NCBI RefSeq assembly: GCF_024970185.1
Contig: NZ_CP103965.1
Location: 740,001-804,000 of the forward strand
DNA length: 64,000 nucleotides
Source of the DNA: Pseudomonas sp. N3-W
GTDB taxonomy: Bacteria; Pseudomonadota; Gammaproteobacteria; Pseudomonadales; Pseudomonadaceae
Direction of reading: 5' to 3'
Below, piece by piece: positions 10,626-19,993 of the stretch. Each line of letters begins with the position of its first letter. Within the stretch, counting starts at the first letter, position 1. The translations under genes were made by a program, and so were the position numbers. The notes below the pieces were generated by a model, which saw nothing but the letters and a program-made list of their open reading frames with translations, was not told where the DNA came from and did no database searches.

Positions 10626-11693
10626 ATGACCCAATGCTTCAAGACGCACACCAGCGATGAACAGCGCCTGAACCACAACACCACGTCCGTGGCCGATTGT
10701 GAATGCAACGAGGTACGGCTTTACGGCGTCAAGACGATGGTCACCGATGTGCCGATCCGGTGCAGCGTAATCGCGCGATCAATGCCGCGTATGCCCGGCT
10801 CTGGTTGCATGACCCGCGCTTTCAATGGGCCGGGCTGGCGGCCTTTGCGTCCAAGCAGGTGGGTTGCGGGTTGTTGCATGCGGCGGACAGCGTAGAGCTG
10901 ATTCGTGATGAGCATGAGGCGCGCCGGCGCATGATTGGGAGTGCCGTGGTGTCGGCCTGCATACGTCGGGCAAGAGGTCTGAGCATGACGAGGCGCTGCG
11001 CGATCTTGAGAAAGCGGCTGCGCATAATCCTGTTCCTGCATTGGATATACGCTCGGACGGCGAAGAGCTGTCGCTAGTGCAACAACAGTTCCGGCATGTG
11101 TACGACATGATGGCGCTGGGGAATACCACGCTGTTCCTGGATGTTTTTCCGTTGCATGCGTTTTATGCGAAGCGTGGGTTCAAGGAGTTGGAAAAGTGTT
11201 TGAAGGCGCGGGCGGGGATTTATGGGCATCCGAAGTGGCCGGTGCTGTGGCCGGTGGGGCAAAAACAACTTCGGTTCGGGCTCCAATATGATGAGATTTT
11301 GCTAGCTTTTGAGGCAATAGAGGACGGAGATGTTGCCAAGAGCGTGGAGCATTTGGCGTGGCACGAGCAGCGCAACATTCTCCAGCCCACGATTTACCAG
11401 GACCACCAACTGGTGACGTTGTTGAGAGGCAACCATGTTTCCTACGTAACCGGTTTTCCCTCGGGTGTGCCCAAGCCATCGAGTTGACCCTCACCAGCCA
11501 ATGCCTGCGCGCTGAGGATGGACGCACCATCGGTTTTGGCAACAATCCGCTGGCGAATCTTGCGGATATCGATCAGCGGATGCCTTTCGTGCTCAAGGCT
11601 GCGGGACGCTTTGATCAAATGCTCAACGACCACAGTCGGAGTGCACTGCAACAGTCGCTCCTCGAGATCGCATCGGGTGATAAGCCTTTATGA
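10626..11693 (+). pseudogene. DUF2515-family protein, broken by three frameshifts
   Basis: Conserved DUF2515-like sequence runs through three different frames. The first part (from 10626) shifts near 10745-10755 into ADPVQRNRAINAAYARLWL and the block FQWAGLAAFASKQVGCGLLH. It shifts again near 10945-10955 into HNPVPALDIRSDGEEL and YDMMALGNTTLFLDVFPLHA. It shifts a third time near 11468, where GGTGTGCCC would need one more G, to AQAIELTLTSQCL and the end. Each break fits a one-base indel. From memory, DUF2515 genes in pseudomonads often sit beside hcp/vgrG genes and may encode T6SS cargo. The last codons overlap the next gene start (ATGA). A full-length product is impossible as written. Confidence 0.75.
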
Positions 11694-12325
11694 ATCGGCG
11701 GTCTCGCCTCTTCGCCCGACACCGATTATCAGGCCAGTTGATTCTGGCTTTTCTGACGCTGGCTGTCACAAGTGTGTGGTTCCAGTCGGTATTGGATGAA
11801 CCGGAAATTGTTCTGGAAATAGGGGGGACATATGAAGACATGCGCAAAAACTCGTCAGCCTCTTTTAGCCCGCTGATACGTGGGCACCTCTGGCTTGGTA
11901 TTCCCAAAACCGATGCACAACTGCGATTCATCGATTCGCAGTATGGATTTATCACGCCTGCGGCGCGTTTTTTCACCGTCGGATTCGACGACAACGTCAT
12001 CGTAGACATCCGCATGTCTCCCCAAGTCGAGCCGCTGCTTCTTGACGATGCACTTAAAGTCGTTCTCGACCTGCAAAACCAATGGCGTGAAAAGGGTTGG
12101 ATGGCAATGGGCGTTCGAAACAACCCCACCATTGCTGATACCCCCGAATGGCGCGCTTGGCTTGGGGATGGGGAGCGGTCCGGGATTACCTACTGGCAGG
12201 CAGGGGATAAATATCAGGTGATGCTGGTACTCGGTCAGTTTAATGACCCCAGGAATCCAGCCGAAGAGCGCTATCTCATCACCTTGGCCCTTGCCAAACC
12301 CTGGACACCTTTCGATGACGAGTAA
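11690..12325 (+). CDS. Membrane-anchored unknown, first tandem paralogue
   Basis: A 211-residue protein of unknown function. It has a basic N terminus and one probable transmembrane or signal-anchor helix (LILAFLTLAVTSVWF, residues 16-30). The soluble domain then contains IGGTYEDM, RFIDSQYGFITPAARFFTVG, MSPQVEPLLLDDALKVVLDL and YWQAGDKYQVM. The start overlaps the stop of the broken DUF2515 gene by ATGA, implying translational coupling. It is clearly homologous along its length to the next gene. A periplasm-facing, duplicated gene beside a T6SS-cargo-like gene suggests an immunity protein; this is inference. Confidence 0.75.
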   Translation: MNRRSRLFARHRLSGQLILAFLTLAVTSVWFQSVLDEPEIVLEIGGTYEDMRKNSSASFSPLIRGHLWLGIPKTDAQLRFIDSQYGFITPAARFFTVGFDDNVIVDIRMSPQVEPLLLDDALKVVLDLQNQWREKGWMAMGVRNNPTIADTPEWRAWLGDGERSGITYWQAGDKYQVMLVLGQFNDPRNPAEERYLITLALAKPWTPFDDE

Positions 12326-13067
12326 TCCGCTGACAGGCCTGCCATCGGGCAATAGCGCCCGCCAGCGCATGCTGGGTGTGGCGCTGCTTGTGTGTTTGGC
12401 ACTGACTGTATTGCGCTGGGCGGATCAGGTCATGTCGGACGAACCGGAAGTGGTGCTGGAACTGGGTGGCACTTATGAATATCTGCACGAACATTCTTCC
12501 GCATCCTTTACCCCGTTGGTACGTGGGCATGCCTGGATGGGCATTCCCCATGCCGATGCGCGCTTGCGGTTCGTTGATCCGCAATATGGGTTCGTTACGC
12601 CTCTGGCCCGCTTTTTCACCGTTGGCTTCGATGACAATGTGGTCAAAAGTATCCGCATGTCCCCGCAAATCGAGCCTTTGCTGCTCGATGACGCCCTCAA
12701 AGTTGTACTTGCTCTGCAAGATCAATGGCGTGAAAAAGGCTGGGTGGCAATGGGTTTGCGAAATGATCCCACGATCTCCGATACCCCTGAATGGCGGGCA
12801 TTGTTAAGGGAGGGGCTGCGAGAAGGACGATCGTTTTGGCAAGCGGGCGATAAATATCAAGCCATGCTGCTGCTCGCCCGTTTCGAGGACTATAGAAATC
12901 CCGATGAAGAACGCTATCTCATCACCCTCAACCTCGGTCGACCCTGGGTGCCTTTCGATGACGACGAATATCTGCCGGATCAAACCACCCGCGCCACCCG
13001 CATAATCCCCACAACCCCAAAGGACCCCCGTCATGCCAACCCCCGCCTTCATGACCCTGCAGGGTGA
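12315..13067 (+). CDS. Membrane-anchored unknown, second tandem paralogue
   Basis: A 250-residue paralogue of the preceding gene, sharing GGTYE, SSASF, QYGF.TP.ARFFTVGFDDNV, EPLLLDDALKVVL, QWREKGW, DTPEWRA and WQAGDKYQ. One N-terminal hydrophobic helix (LGVALLVCLALTVLRWA) is present. The ATG at 12315 overlaps the previous stop by 11 bases; an in-frame ATG at 12243 lies well inside the previous gene and is less likely. A C-terminal tail of about 35 residues (from EYLPDQTT) is absent from the first copy and its last 35 bases overlap hcp. Function unknown; candidate immunity protein. Confidence 0.75.
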   Translation: MTSNPLTGLPSGNSARQRMLGVALLVCLALTVLRWADQVMSDEPEVVLELGGTYEYLHEHSSASFTPLVRGHAWMGIPHADARLRFVDPQYGFVTPLARFFTVGFDDNVVKSIRMSPQIEPLLLDDALKVVLALQDQWREKGWVAMGLRNDPTISDTPEWRALLREGLREGRSFWQAGDKYQAMLLLARFEDYRNPDEERYLITLNLGRPWVPFDDDEYLPDQTTRATRIIPTTPKDPRHANPRLHDPAG

Positions 13068-13533
13068 ACGCCAAGGCCTGATCAGCGCTGGCGCCTTCAC
13101 TGAAGCTTCGGTCGGCAACACCTACCAGTCGGGACGGGAGGATCAGATCATGATTCAGGCGTTCAGCCATGGCATTTTCGTTCCCAAAGGGCCGGGGGCA
13201 GGGCGGCGGATGCACAAGCCTTTGATCATCACCAAGGCCATCGACAAGGCCACGCCCCTGATCAACATCGCCTTGTGTTCCGGGGAGTTGCTCAGCCTCT
13301 GTCGCATTGAGTGCTATCGCACCTCGGCGCAGGGCATGCAGGAGCATTTCTATACGATGGAGCTCGAAGGCGCGGTGATCGTCGGCGCCGAAATCGTCAT
13401 GCCGCATTGTCAGGATCCCGCCACGTCGCACCTTACCCAGCTGGAAAAGGTCCACTTCAGCTACCAGCGAATTACCTGGAAACACGAAATCAGCCGGACC
13501 ATGGGCTCGGACGAGTGGGGCGTCGAGGCTTGA
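13033..13533 (+). CDS. hcp: Type VI secretion tube protein Hcp (orphan)
   Basis: A 166-residue Hcp/TssD protein, the hexameric ring subunit that stacks into the T6SS tube and carries small cargo in its lumen. Family blocks are MPTPAFMTLQGERQGLISAG, NTYQSGREDQIMIQ, HKPLIITKAIDKATPL, YRTSAQGMQEHFYTMELEGA and FSYQRITWKHE. It belongs to the common COG3157 branch. No other core T6SS structural gene is nearby, so it must work with a main T6SS cluster elsewhere. The start overlaps the previous coding sequence by 35 bases. Confidence 0.92.
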   Translation: MPTPAFMTLQGERQGLISAGAFTEASVGNTYQSGREDQIMIQAFSHGIFVPKGPGAGRRMHKPLIITKAIDKATPLINIALCSGELLSLCRIECYRTSAQGMQEHFYTMELEGAVIVGAEIVMPHCQDPATSHLTQLEKVHFSYQRITWKHEISRTMGSDEWGVEA

Positions 13534-13535
13534 GC

Positions 13536-14000
13536 ATGAGGCTGGTTCGCGAGATTTCGCTGTCGGCGTGGGAGCGCCAGCATGCTTGTCCTGTCGACGA
13601 GGCGCTGGAGCATATCCAGCAGGCATTGAATGAGCGTCTGCCAATCGAGGGGCTGGAGGAGTTGCGTGCCTGCCTGATGATCGATATCGACAGTCAGGTG
13701 CTGGAGCAAGTGGAACACGGTGAGTGGTGGCTGATTCGCGCCGACGCGGACTACGGCAATCGGATAGCGCCGACCCAGGCCCTTGTGACGCGGCCTCTGG
13801 AGCCCGTTGAAGCGGTGCAAACCCCACCGAGGATTTTCCGTCTGGTTGATAGCCTCTTGGGCGAGCCGCAGCCAGATCGCCAGTATCTCGCCAACGTCGA
13901 TGGCTCGACCGCCGAGCGCAAGACCGACGCTCTGGGCATTGCACATCTATTCCTTTCAACCGAAGCCCGGCGGATTGCGCTGCGGATAATCGGTACCTGA
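13536..14000 (+). CDS. Hcp-linked unknown protein
   Basis: A 154-residue protein starting two bases after the hcp stop (MRLVREISLSAWERQ). It is predicted soluble, without a signal peptide or membrane helix, and moderately acidic. A C-terminal block (AHLFLSTEARRIALRIIGT) looks structured. I do not recognise the family. Tight spacing behind hcp suggests coexpression and a role as a cargo chaperone, a DUF4123-like loader or an Hcp-associated accessory factor; none is shown by the sequence. Confidence 0.7.
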   Translation: MRLVREISLSAWERQHACPVDEALEHIQQALNERLPIEGLEELRACLMIDIDSQVLEQVEHGEWWLIRADADYGNRIAPTQALVTRPLEPVEAVQTPPRIFRLVDSLLGEPQPDRQYLANVDGSTAERKTDALGIAHLFLSTEARRIALRIIGT

Positions 14001-14116
14001 GTTCAGCAACGACCGTCGCTTTTTGGCTTAAGCTCAACGGCAGGTGCCGGTCAAAGGCACGTTGTTGTATGGTTGTGGTCAGATTGATGAACCCAAGTGA
14101 TTGAAAGGATATCGCC

Positions 14117-15184
14117 ATGCTGGACTGGAAAAACCGCGCGGGCAGCGCGCCTGAACGTGCCGCTGAACCGAAATCGGCCACCCGCGGTTATTTCCGTGGC
14201 CTGCTGTTCAGCCGGGCGCTGGCCACGCTGATCGGCCTCTATCTGTTGGTGACGATTGGCCTGGGCTGGTACTGGAGCCAGGAGCCGGCATTGTTCCCGG
14301 TTCAGCAAAATGCGCAGATGGCGGCCGAGAAAGAAGGCAAGCAGATGGTGGTTGGCTACACCACGGTGGAAACCCTCAAGACCGTGGCCAGTACCTTGCT
14401 TAACAAGCCAGGCGGTTACATTTCCAACGACCGTTTCCCGCCGGGTCTGTGGCTGGACAACATGCCGAGCTGGGAATACGGCGTGCTGGTTCAGGTCCGT
14501 GACATGACCCGCGCCTTGCGCAAGGACTTCACCCGCTCGCAGTCGCAGTCGGCCGAAGACGCCGACCTGGCCAAGGCCGAGCCGCGCTTCAACTTCGATA
14601 ACAAGAGCTGGGTCCTGCCATCCAGCGAATCGGAATATCAGGAAGGCATCAACTCCCTGAGTCGCTATCAGGCACGCCTGTCCGACCCATCGCAGAAAAA
14701 TGCGCTGTTCTACGCGCGCGCCGACAACCTGAACAACTGGCTGGGCGATGTCGGCACCCGCCTGGGTTCGCTGTCGCAACGGCTGTCGGCCAGTGTTGGC
14801 CGGGTCAAGCTCAACACTGCATTGAAAACCGAAGTCGTCGCACCCGGCCAGGTGCCGGTGGTCGATGAAGAAATCGTGGAAACCCCGTGGCTGCAAATCG
14901 ATAACGTGTTCTACGAGGCGCGCGGTCAGGCTTGGGCGCTGTCACACCTGTTACGTGCCATCGAAGTCGACTTTGCCGACGTACTGGCCAAGAAAAACGC
15001 CACGGTCAGCGTGCGGCAGATCATCCGTGAGCTGGAGGCTTCGCAAGCACCGGTCTGGAGCCCGATGATCCTCAACGGCAGCGGCTTCGGGATTCTGGCC
15101 AACCATTCGCTGGTCATGGCCAACTACATTTCCCGGGCCAACGCCGCAGTGATCGATCTGCGTCAACTGCTCAATCAGGGCTGA
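14117..15184 (+). CDS. DUF2333 family membrane protein
   Basis: A 355-residue conserved protein with one N-terminal transmembrane helix (ALATLIGLYLLVTIGLGWYW, residues 35-54) and a large soluble domain predicted to face the periplasm. Length and features match the DUF2333 family (P. aeruginosa PA4842 by synteny). It lies four bases before the Nudix gene, so the two are probably cotranscribed. No enzymatic motif is visible and its function is unknown. Confidence 0.85.
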   Translation: MLDWKNRAGSAPERAAEPKSATRGYFRGLLFSRALATLIGLYLLVTIGLGWYWSQEPALFPVQQNAQMAAEKEGKQMVVGYTTVETLKTVASTLLNKPGGYISNDRFPPGLWLDNMPSWEYGVLVQVRDMTRALRKDFTRSQSQSAEDADLAKAEPRFNFDNKSWVLPSSESEYQEGINSLSRYQARLSDPSQKNALFYARADNLNNWLGDVGTRLGSLSQRLSASVGRVKLNTALKTEVVAPGQVPVVDEEIVETPWLQIDNVFYEARGQAWALSHLLRAIEVDFADVLAKKNATVSVRQIIRELEASQAPVWSPMILNGSGFGILANHSLVMANYISRANAAVIDLRQLLNQG

Positions 15185-15187
15185 GTC

Positions 15188-15745
15188 ATGGTCGATAACG
15201 CCAAAGAGGCTGCCCACCGTGCGGCCTCGGATGCTGAACAGATCGCCTGGGTCGACGAGCAGGACAACCTGCTCGGTGCCCTGGTGCGTTCCGATCTGCG
15301 CGAACGCGGGCTGATCGGGCGCGGCACCTACATCATGTTGTTCAATTCGGCCGGTGAGCTGTGCGTACACCGGCGTACCCTGAGCAAAGCCATTTACCCC
15401 GGTTACTGGGATGTTGCGGCGGGAGGCATGGTGCTCTCCACCGAAACCTATGCCGAGTCGGCGGCCCGTGAGCTGGAGGAAGAACTGGGCGTGAGCGGTG
15501 TCGAGTTGACCGCCCACGACCACTTTTTCTTTGAAGACACCGGCAATCGCCTCTGGTGTTCAGCGTTTTCGGCGGTGTGGGACGGTCCATTGGTCCTGCA
15601 ACCGGAAGAAGTGCTTGAAGCGCGCTTTATGCCCATCGATCAGGTCATGCGTGAAATCGGGCAAAAGCCCTACTGTCCGGACTCTCTGGCCGCATTGAGG
15701 CGTTATCTGAACGCTCAGCAAACCGGCGTCGCAAAGAAGGCATAA
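15188..15745 (+). CDS. Nudix hydrolase, YfcD-like
   Basis: A 185-residue Nudix hydrolase. The Nudix box Gx5Ex7REUxEExGU is complete at residues 80-102 (from GMVLSTE to RELEEELGV), so magnesium-dependent pyrophosphate hydrolysis is expected. The N-terminal part (WVDEQDNLLGALVRSDLRER) and HRRTLSKAIYPGYWD resemble the YfcD/isopentenyl-diphosphate-isomerase-like branch. Substrate unknown. It follows the DUF2333 gene by three bases and precedes the SUI1-like gene as in P. aeruginosa. Confidence 0.88.
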   Translation: MVDNAKEAAHRAASDAEQIAWVDEQDNLLGALVRSDLRERGLIGRGTYIMLFNSAGELCVHRRTLSKAIYPGYWDVAAGGMVLSTETYAESAARELEEELGVSGVELTAHDHFFFEDTGNRLWCSAFSAVWDGPLVLQPEEVLEARFMPIDQVMREIGQKPYCPDSLAALRRYLNAQQTGVAKKA

Positions 15746-15936
15746 ATTGGCGCCGATTGGCTCTTAGCAAGTCGGCTTTTTGCCGTTACACTGCGCGACC
15801 TTTTCAAGCTGAACCGGCGCTCCTGTTTGTAGAACGTCCGTTTCAGTAGCGCTGCCCCTGCCTGAGTGGGGCTTCGCGGTCGATGGCGCCTGCCCAGGTG
15901 CCGCGACCAGTCTTTGTCCTCCCAAGAGGATTGCCG

Positions 15937-16308
15937 GTGGCCAAAAAAGCCGCATCCTTCGCCGCCCTTGGTGGCCTGGTATTTTCCACCGACGCAGGTC
16001 GTCATTGCCCGGATTGCAGTAAGCCGGTGGATGCCTGCATCTGCAAACAAACCGTTATCCCGGCCGGCGACGGCATCGCTCGCGTGCGTCGCGAAAGCAA
16101 GGGGCGTGGCGGCAAGACGGTGACCACCATCACCGGCGTGCCACTGGCCATCGAGGCGCTCACGGCCCTGGCCACCACATTGAAGAAACGTTGTGGCACT
16201 GGCGGAGCGTTGAAAGACGGGATCATCGAAATTCAGGGCGATCATGTCGAGCTACTCTTGGCAGAGCTGATCAAACTCGGTTTCAAGGCAAAGAAGTCCG
16301 GCGGCTAG
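15937..16308 (+). CDS. yciH: SUI1/YciH-family translation factor
   Basis: A 123-residue protein with a GTG start at 15937, preceded by AGAGGA at a good distance. The N terminus carries a short cysteine-rich segment (HCPDCSKPVDACICK). The SUI1 fold covers the C-terminal 80 residues (RRESKGRGGKTVTTITG, KKRCGTGGALKDGIIEIQGD). Bacterial YciH can influence start-site fidelity on the 30S subunit; a physiological role here is not established. It lies between the Nudix gene and speA, as in P. aeruginosa. Confidence 0.9.
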   Translation: MAKKAASFAALGGLVFSTDAGRHCPDCSKPVDACICKQTVIPAGDGIARVRRESKGRGGKTVTTITGVPLAIEALTALATTLKKRCGTGGALKDGIIEIQGDHVELLLAELIKLGFKAKKSGG

Positions 16309-16312
16309 CAGC

Positions 16313-16386
16313 CTCTGTGAAAACCACCCTCGGCTTGATCCGGGCCTGATACAAGGTCCGGCGTCGCCCACATGGTTTTCACAGAG
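16313..16386. repeat. Long hairpin between yciH and speA
   Basis: A perfect 14-bp inverted repeat (CTCTGTGAAAACCA at 16313-16326, complement at 16373-16386) encloses about 46 bases with further GC-rich pairing. It has no T-run, so it is not a standard terminator. It may be a small mobile repeat or a structured leader ahead of speA. Confidence 0.55.
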
Positions 16387-16523
16387 CCTGTTCATGACCG
16401 GTTTCTAAACTCACTGCCGTTGGCGAGGTCTATCCCCTCGTTGACGAACCGTCATTTTCATTCTTTAGACTGCGCCGGCCTGAATCCAGGCGACGCACTA
16501 TGACTTCTTTATAGGGGACTTCA

Positions 16524-18437
16524 ATGTCCGTAAGACGCACACGCAAAGACGATGGCAGCCAATGGACAGTTGCGGACAGCCGCAGTGTTTACGGGATCCG
16601 CCATTGGGGGGCCGGATATTTCGCGATCAATGACGCCGGTCGCGTCGAAGTTCGTCCGAACGGTCCGACCAGTTCGCCTATCGACCTGTTCGAGCAAGTC
16701 GACCAGCTGCGCAAGAGCGGCCTGTCCTTGCCATTGCTGGTGCGTTTCCCCGATATCCTGCAAGACCGCGTGCGTCAGCTGACCGGCGCCTTCGATTCCA
16801 ATATCGAACGCCTGGAATACCAGAGCAAATACACCGCGCTGTACCCGATCAAGGTCAACCAGCAAGAAGCGGTGATCGAGAACATCATCGCCACCCAGGA
16901 TGTTTCCATCGGTCTGGAAGCCGGCTCCAAGCCTGAGCTGCTGGCCGTACTGGCCCTGGCACCGAAGGGCGGCACCATCGTCTGTAACGGTTACAAGGAC
17001 CGCGAGTTCATCCGTCTGGCGCTGATGGGCCAGAAGCTTGGTCACAACGTGTTCATCGTGATCGAGAAAGAATCCGAAGTCGGCCTGGTCATCGAAGAAG
17101 CGGCATCGCTGAAGGTCAAGCCACAGGTCGGCCTGCGCGTGCGTCTGTCGTCCCTGGCCTCCTCCAAGTGGGCAGACACCGGTGGCGAGAAATCCAAGTT
17201 CGGTCTGTCGGCGGCTCAACTGCTGTCGGTGGTCGAGCGTTTCCGCGCGGCGGGCCTGGATCAGGGCATCCGCCTGCTGCACTTCCACATGGGCTCGCAG
17301 ATCGCCAACCTGGCGGACTACCAGCACGGCTTCAAGGAAGCGATCCGCTACTACGGCGAACTGCGCAACCTCGGCCTGCCGGTGGATCACATCGACGTCG
17401 GTGGCGGCCTGGGCGTGGATTACGACGGTACGCACTCGCGTAACGCCAGTTCGATCAACTACGACATGGACGATTACGCCGGTGTCGTGGTCGGGATGCT
17501 CAAGGAGTTCTGCGACGCGCAGAACTTGCCGCACCCGAACATCTTCTCCGAAAGCGGCCGGTCCCTGACCGCTCACCACGCCATGCTGGTGGTGCAAGTC
17601 ACTGACGTCGAGAAACACAACGACGACGTGCCACAGATCGAGAACAAGGAAGAGCTGCCGGAAACCGTGCAGTGGCTGGTGGACCTGCTGGGTCCGACCG
17701 ACATCGAGATGGTCACCGAAACCTACTGGCGCGCCACGCACTACATGAGCGATATCGCTAGCCAGTACGCCGATGGCAAGCTGACCCTGGCGGAAAAGGC
17801 GCTGGCCGAGCAATGCTACTTCGCCGTCTGCCGTCGCCTGCACAACTCGTTGAAGGCCCGTCAGCGTTCGCACCGTCAGGTGCTCGACGAACTCAACGAC
17901 AAGCTCGCCGACAAGTACATCTGCAACTTCTCGGTGTTCCAGAGCCTGCCGGACACCTGGGCCATCGGCCAGGTGCTGCCGATCCTGCCGCTGCACCGTC
18001 TCGACGAAGAGCCGATGCGCCGTGCGGTGCTGCAAGACCTGACCTGCGATTCCGACGGCAAGATCAAGCAGTACGTCGACGAGCAGAGCATCGAGACCAG
18101 CCTGCCGGTCCATGGTCTGAACGAGGGCGAAGACTATCTGCTGGGGATTTTCCTGGTCGGCGCCTATCAGGAAATTCTCGGCGACATGCACAACCTGTTT
18201 GGTGACACCGATTCGGTGAACATCTACCAGAACGCCGACGGCAGCGTGTACCACGCCGGTATCGAAACCCACGACACCATCGAAGACATGCTGCGTTACG
18301 TGCACTTGTCGCCCGAAGAGCTGATGACCCACTACCGTGACAAGTGCGCCAGTGCCCGTATCACTGCCGCCGAGCGCACCCAGTTCCTCGACGCTTTGCG
18401 CCTGGGCCTGACCCGTTCGTCTTACCTGTCTTCCTGA
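16524..18437 (+). CDS. speA: Biosynthetic arginine decarboxylase
   Basis: A 637-residue PLP enzyme that converts arginine to agmatine for putrescine and spermidine synthesis. The fold-III barrel has the PLP lysine K110 in [10 protein letters not shown]. The glycine loop is [15 protein letters not shown]. The beta-domain region contains [13 protein letters not shown], and the C-terminal block includes [13 protein letters not shown] and the start of the dimer-interface region. Length is that of the SpeA family. ATG at 16524 follows AGGGGAC. It appears monocistronic, with an imperfect hairpin after the stop. Confidence 0.96.
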   Translation: MSVRRTRKDDGSQWTVADSRSVYGIRHWGAGYFAINDAGRVEVRPNGPTSSPIDLFEQVDQLRKSGLSLPLLVRFPDILQDRVRQLTGAFDSNIERLEYQSKYTALYPIKVNQQEAVIENIIATQDVSIGLEAGSKPELLAVLALAPKGGTIVCNGYKDREFIRLALMGQKLGHNVFIVIEKESEVGLVIEEAASLKVKPQVGLRVRLSSLASSKWADTGGEKSKFGLSAAQLLSVVERFRAAGLDQGIRLLHFHMGSQIANLADYQHGFKEAIRYYGELRNLGLPVDHIDVGGGLGVDYDGTHSRNASSINYDMDDYAGVVVGMLKEFCDAQNLPHPNIFSESGRSLTAHHAMLVVQVTDVEKHNDDVPQIENKEELPETVQWLVDLLGPTDIEMVTETYWRATHYMSDIASQYADGKLTLAEKALAEQCYFAVCRRLHNSLKARQRSHRQVLDELNDKLADKYICNFSVFQSLPDTWAIGQVLPILPLHRLDEEPMRRAVLQDLTCDSDGKIKQYVDEQSIETSLPVHGLNEGEDYLLGIFLVGAYQEILGDMHNLFGDTDSVNIYQNADGSVYHAGIETHDTIEDMLRYVHLSPEELMTHYRDKCASARITAAERTQFLDALRLGLTRSSYLSS

Positions 18438-18462
18438 GATAGGCACTGCTCCCATCAGGTTG

Positions 18463-18498
18463 TCTGAAAATGTCCCTTGTGCTGAGGGAAATTTCAGA
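18463..18498 (+). terminator. Imperfect hairpin after speA
   Basis: TCTGAAAATGTCCCT and AGGGAAATTTCAGA pair around a short loop 26 bases after the speA stop. There is no clear U-run, so it may be a 3'-end stabilising stem rather than a strong terminator. Confidence 0.5.
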
Positions 18499-18670
18499 TG
18501 ATCTGGTGCGGCGCTTCTCCCTTTTTCCGCGAAATAAATGACATCACGGTCTATCAAAGTGATTTGGTCTTCTTTTCGCGTAGGTCATTTCCTAATTTGT
18601 ACTTCGGCACTCTACTCGGCCATGTCTCTCGGCGAGAATCCCCGGCCCGCCCTTCTGTAGAGAATCGCCG

Positions 18671-19993
18671 ATGTTCGATCCAGTCAACGAGCCGTCATTT
18701 CGTCTGGATGTAGCGGGCCTGCCCGACGCCTTTGAAGTCCTGGCCTTTACCGGCACAGACGCCATCAGCGAGCCCTTCGTGTTCGACGTCGATCTGCTGA
18801 TCTACGATCCGGCACTGGACCTTGCCAGCCTGCTTTATCGCCCGGTGTTCTTGCAGTTCGACTTCGCAGGCAGCGGTGTTCATGGACAACTCCACCAACT
18901 GGTGCAGCGAGAGCACGGCACCACGTCCAGGTTTTGTCGCGTGCGGGTGGGGCCGAAACTGGCCTGTCTGGCCCAGCGCTTCAGCCAACGCATTTTCAGC
19001 GCCCGTTCGGTGCCGCAGATTCTCAATCAAGTGCTCCAGGAACACGGCATTGTCGACAGCGAGCGACGTTTTGAGCTCGGGGGCGATTATCCCTTGCGCG
19101 AATTTTGTACTCAGTACCGGGAATCGGACCTGCAGTTTTTCCAGCGGTTGTGCGCTGAGGAGCAGCTTCACTATTACTTCGAGCATCGTCGAGGTGGGCA
19201 CTGTCTGGTGATCGGCGATGATCAGGCAAATCACGCCGAGGGTCGGGTATTACCGGGCGACAATGCGTTTCAACGGGTGAGCCGGCTGGAAGTACAACGC
19301 TGCACGCCGAGTACCGGTCAGGGGCGCCGGGCGATGCAGGGCGCGCGAGGGCGCACGGAACTGGCGATCTTGCGCAGTGGACAATTGCTGTCGCTGTTCA
19401 AGGACGACTCGCTCTGGGTGCTGACCGATGTCGAGCACCACGGCGACCCTGATGCGCCTGCCCCCTATTCCAACAAGATCCGCATGTCGCCCTGGACAGC
19501 GTCTTTTGCAGACACTCAGGCGGTGGCGAAACCGAGGATGCCAAGCCTGCAGCGGGCCTGGGTGGTCGAGGTCGATGAGTCGCCTCCCGATCCGTCCCGA
19601 CCCGTGGCGGTGCAATTCGACTGGCTGTATCAGGGCGAGGGCGCGACGCCTTGCCATTGCTGGTTGCCGCTGGCCGCGCAGTTGCAAGGCCCGGGCATGG
19701 CGCCATTGCGTGACGGTGCGCAAGTGGTGGTCAGTTTCATCGATGGGGATCCGGATCAGCCGCTGATCAGCGGGTTACTGCGCGGCCATGCGGGTGCCGA
19801 CGTATGTGAATTGCCGGAGGCGCAGCCCGTGCAGGAAAGTCATGCAGGGGAAGCGCTGCTGGCCTTGTTGCAGGCGAGTGAGCCACTGGTGTTGCTGTGT
19901 CTGCTGCCTGGCGGTGGCAGTTTCAGTCATTGTCGACAGGCGATTTGTACCTGCCGGGCAGCCGTGCTGTCTGGTCAGAGCGGTGCGGCATGA
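18671..19993 (+). CDS. vgrG: Short VgrG-type T6SS spike protein
   Basis: A 440-residue VgrG/Pvc8-family protein. The N-terminal gp27-like part (FRLDVAGLPDAFEVLAFTG) and the family block YRESDLQFFQRLCAEEQLHY are present. The gp5-like OB-fold follows (PVAVQFDWLYQGEG, DGAQVVVSFIDGDPDQPLI). VgrGs usually have 600 or more residues with a beta-helical needle; here the protein ends about 65 residues after the OB fold in a hydrophobic, Cys-rich tail, so the needle is missing. The stop overlaps the DUF4123 start (ATGA). It is an orphan that would need core T6SS genes elsewhere. Confidence 0.85.
   Translation: MFDPVNEPSFRLDVAGLPDAFEVLAFTGTDAISEPFVFDVDLLIYDPALDLASLLYRPVFLQFDFAGSGVHGQLHQLVQREHGTTSRFCRVRVGPKLACLAQRFSQRIFSARSVPQILNQVLQEHGIVDSERRFELGGDYPLREFCTQYRESDLQFFQRLCAEEQLHYYFEHRRGGHCLVIGDDQANHAEGRVLPGDNAFQRVSRLEVQRCTPSTGQGRRAMQGARGRTELAILRSGQLLSLFKDDSLWVLTDVEHHGDPDAPAPYSNKIRMSPWTASFADTQAVAKPRMPSLQRAWVVEVDESPPDPSRPVAVQFDWLYQGEGATPCHCWLPLAAQLQGPGMAPLRDGAQVVVSFIDGDPDQPLISGLLRGHAGADVCELPEAQPVQESHAGEALLALLQASEPLVLLCLLPGGGSFSHCRQAICTCRAAVLSGQSGAA

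Noticed and set aside
12928..14181. Minus-strand frame of 417 codons opposite hcp
   Set aside because: Antisense to a clear Hcp protein and to two further coherent plus-strand genes.
16521..18557. Minus-strand open frame of 678 codons opposite speA
   Set aside because: Antisense to an intact arginine decarboxylase; no recognisable domain.
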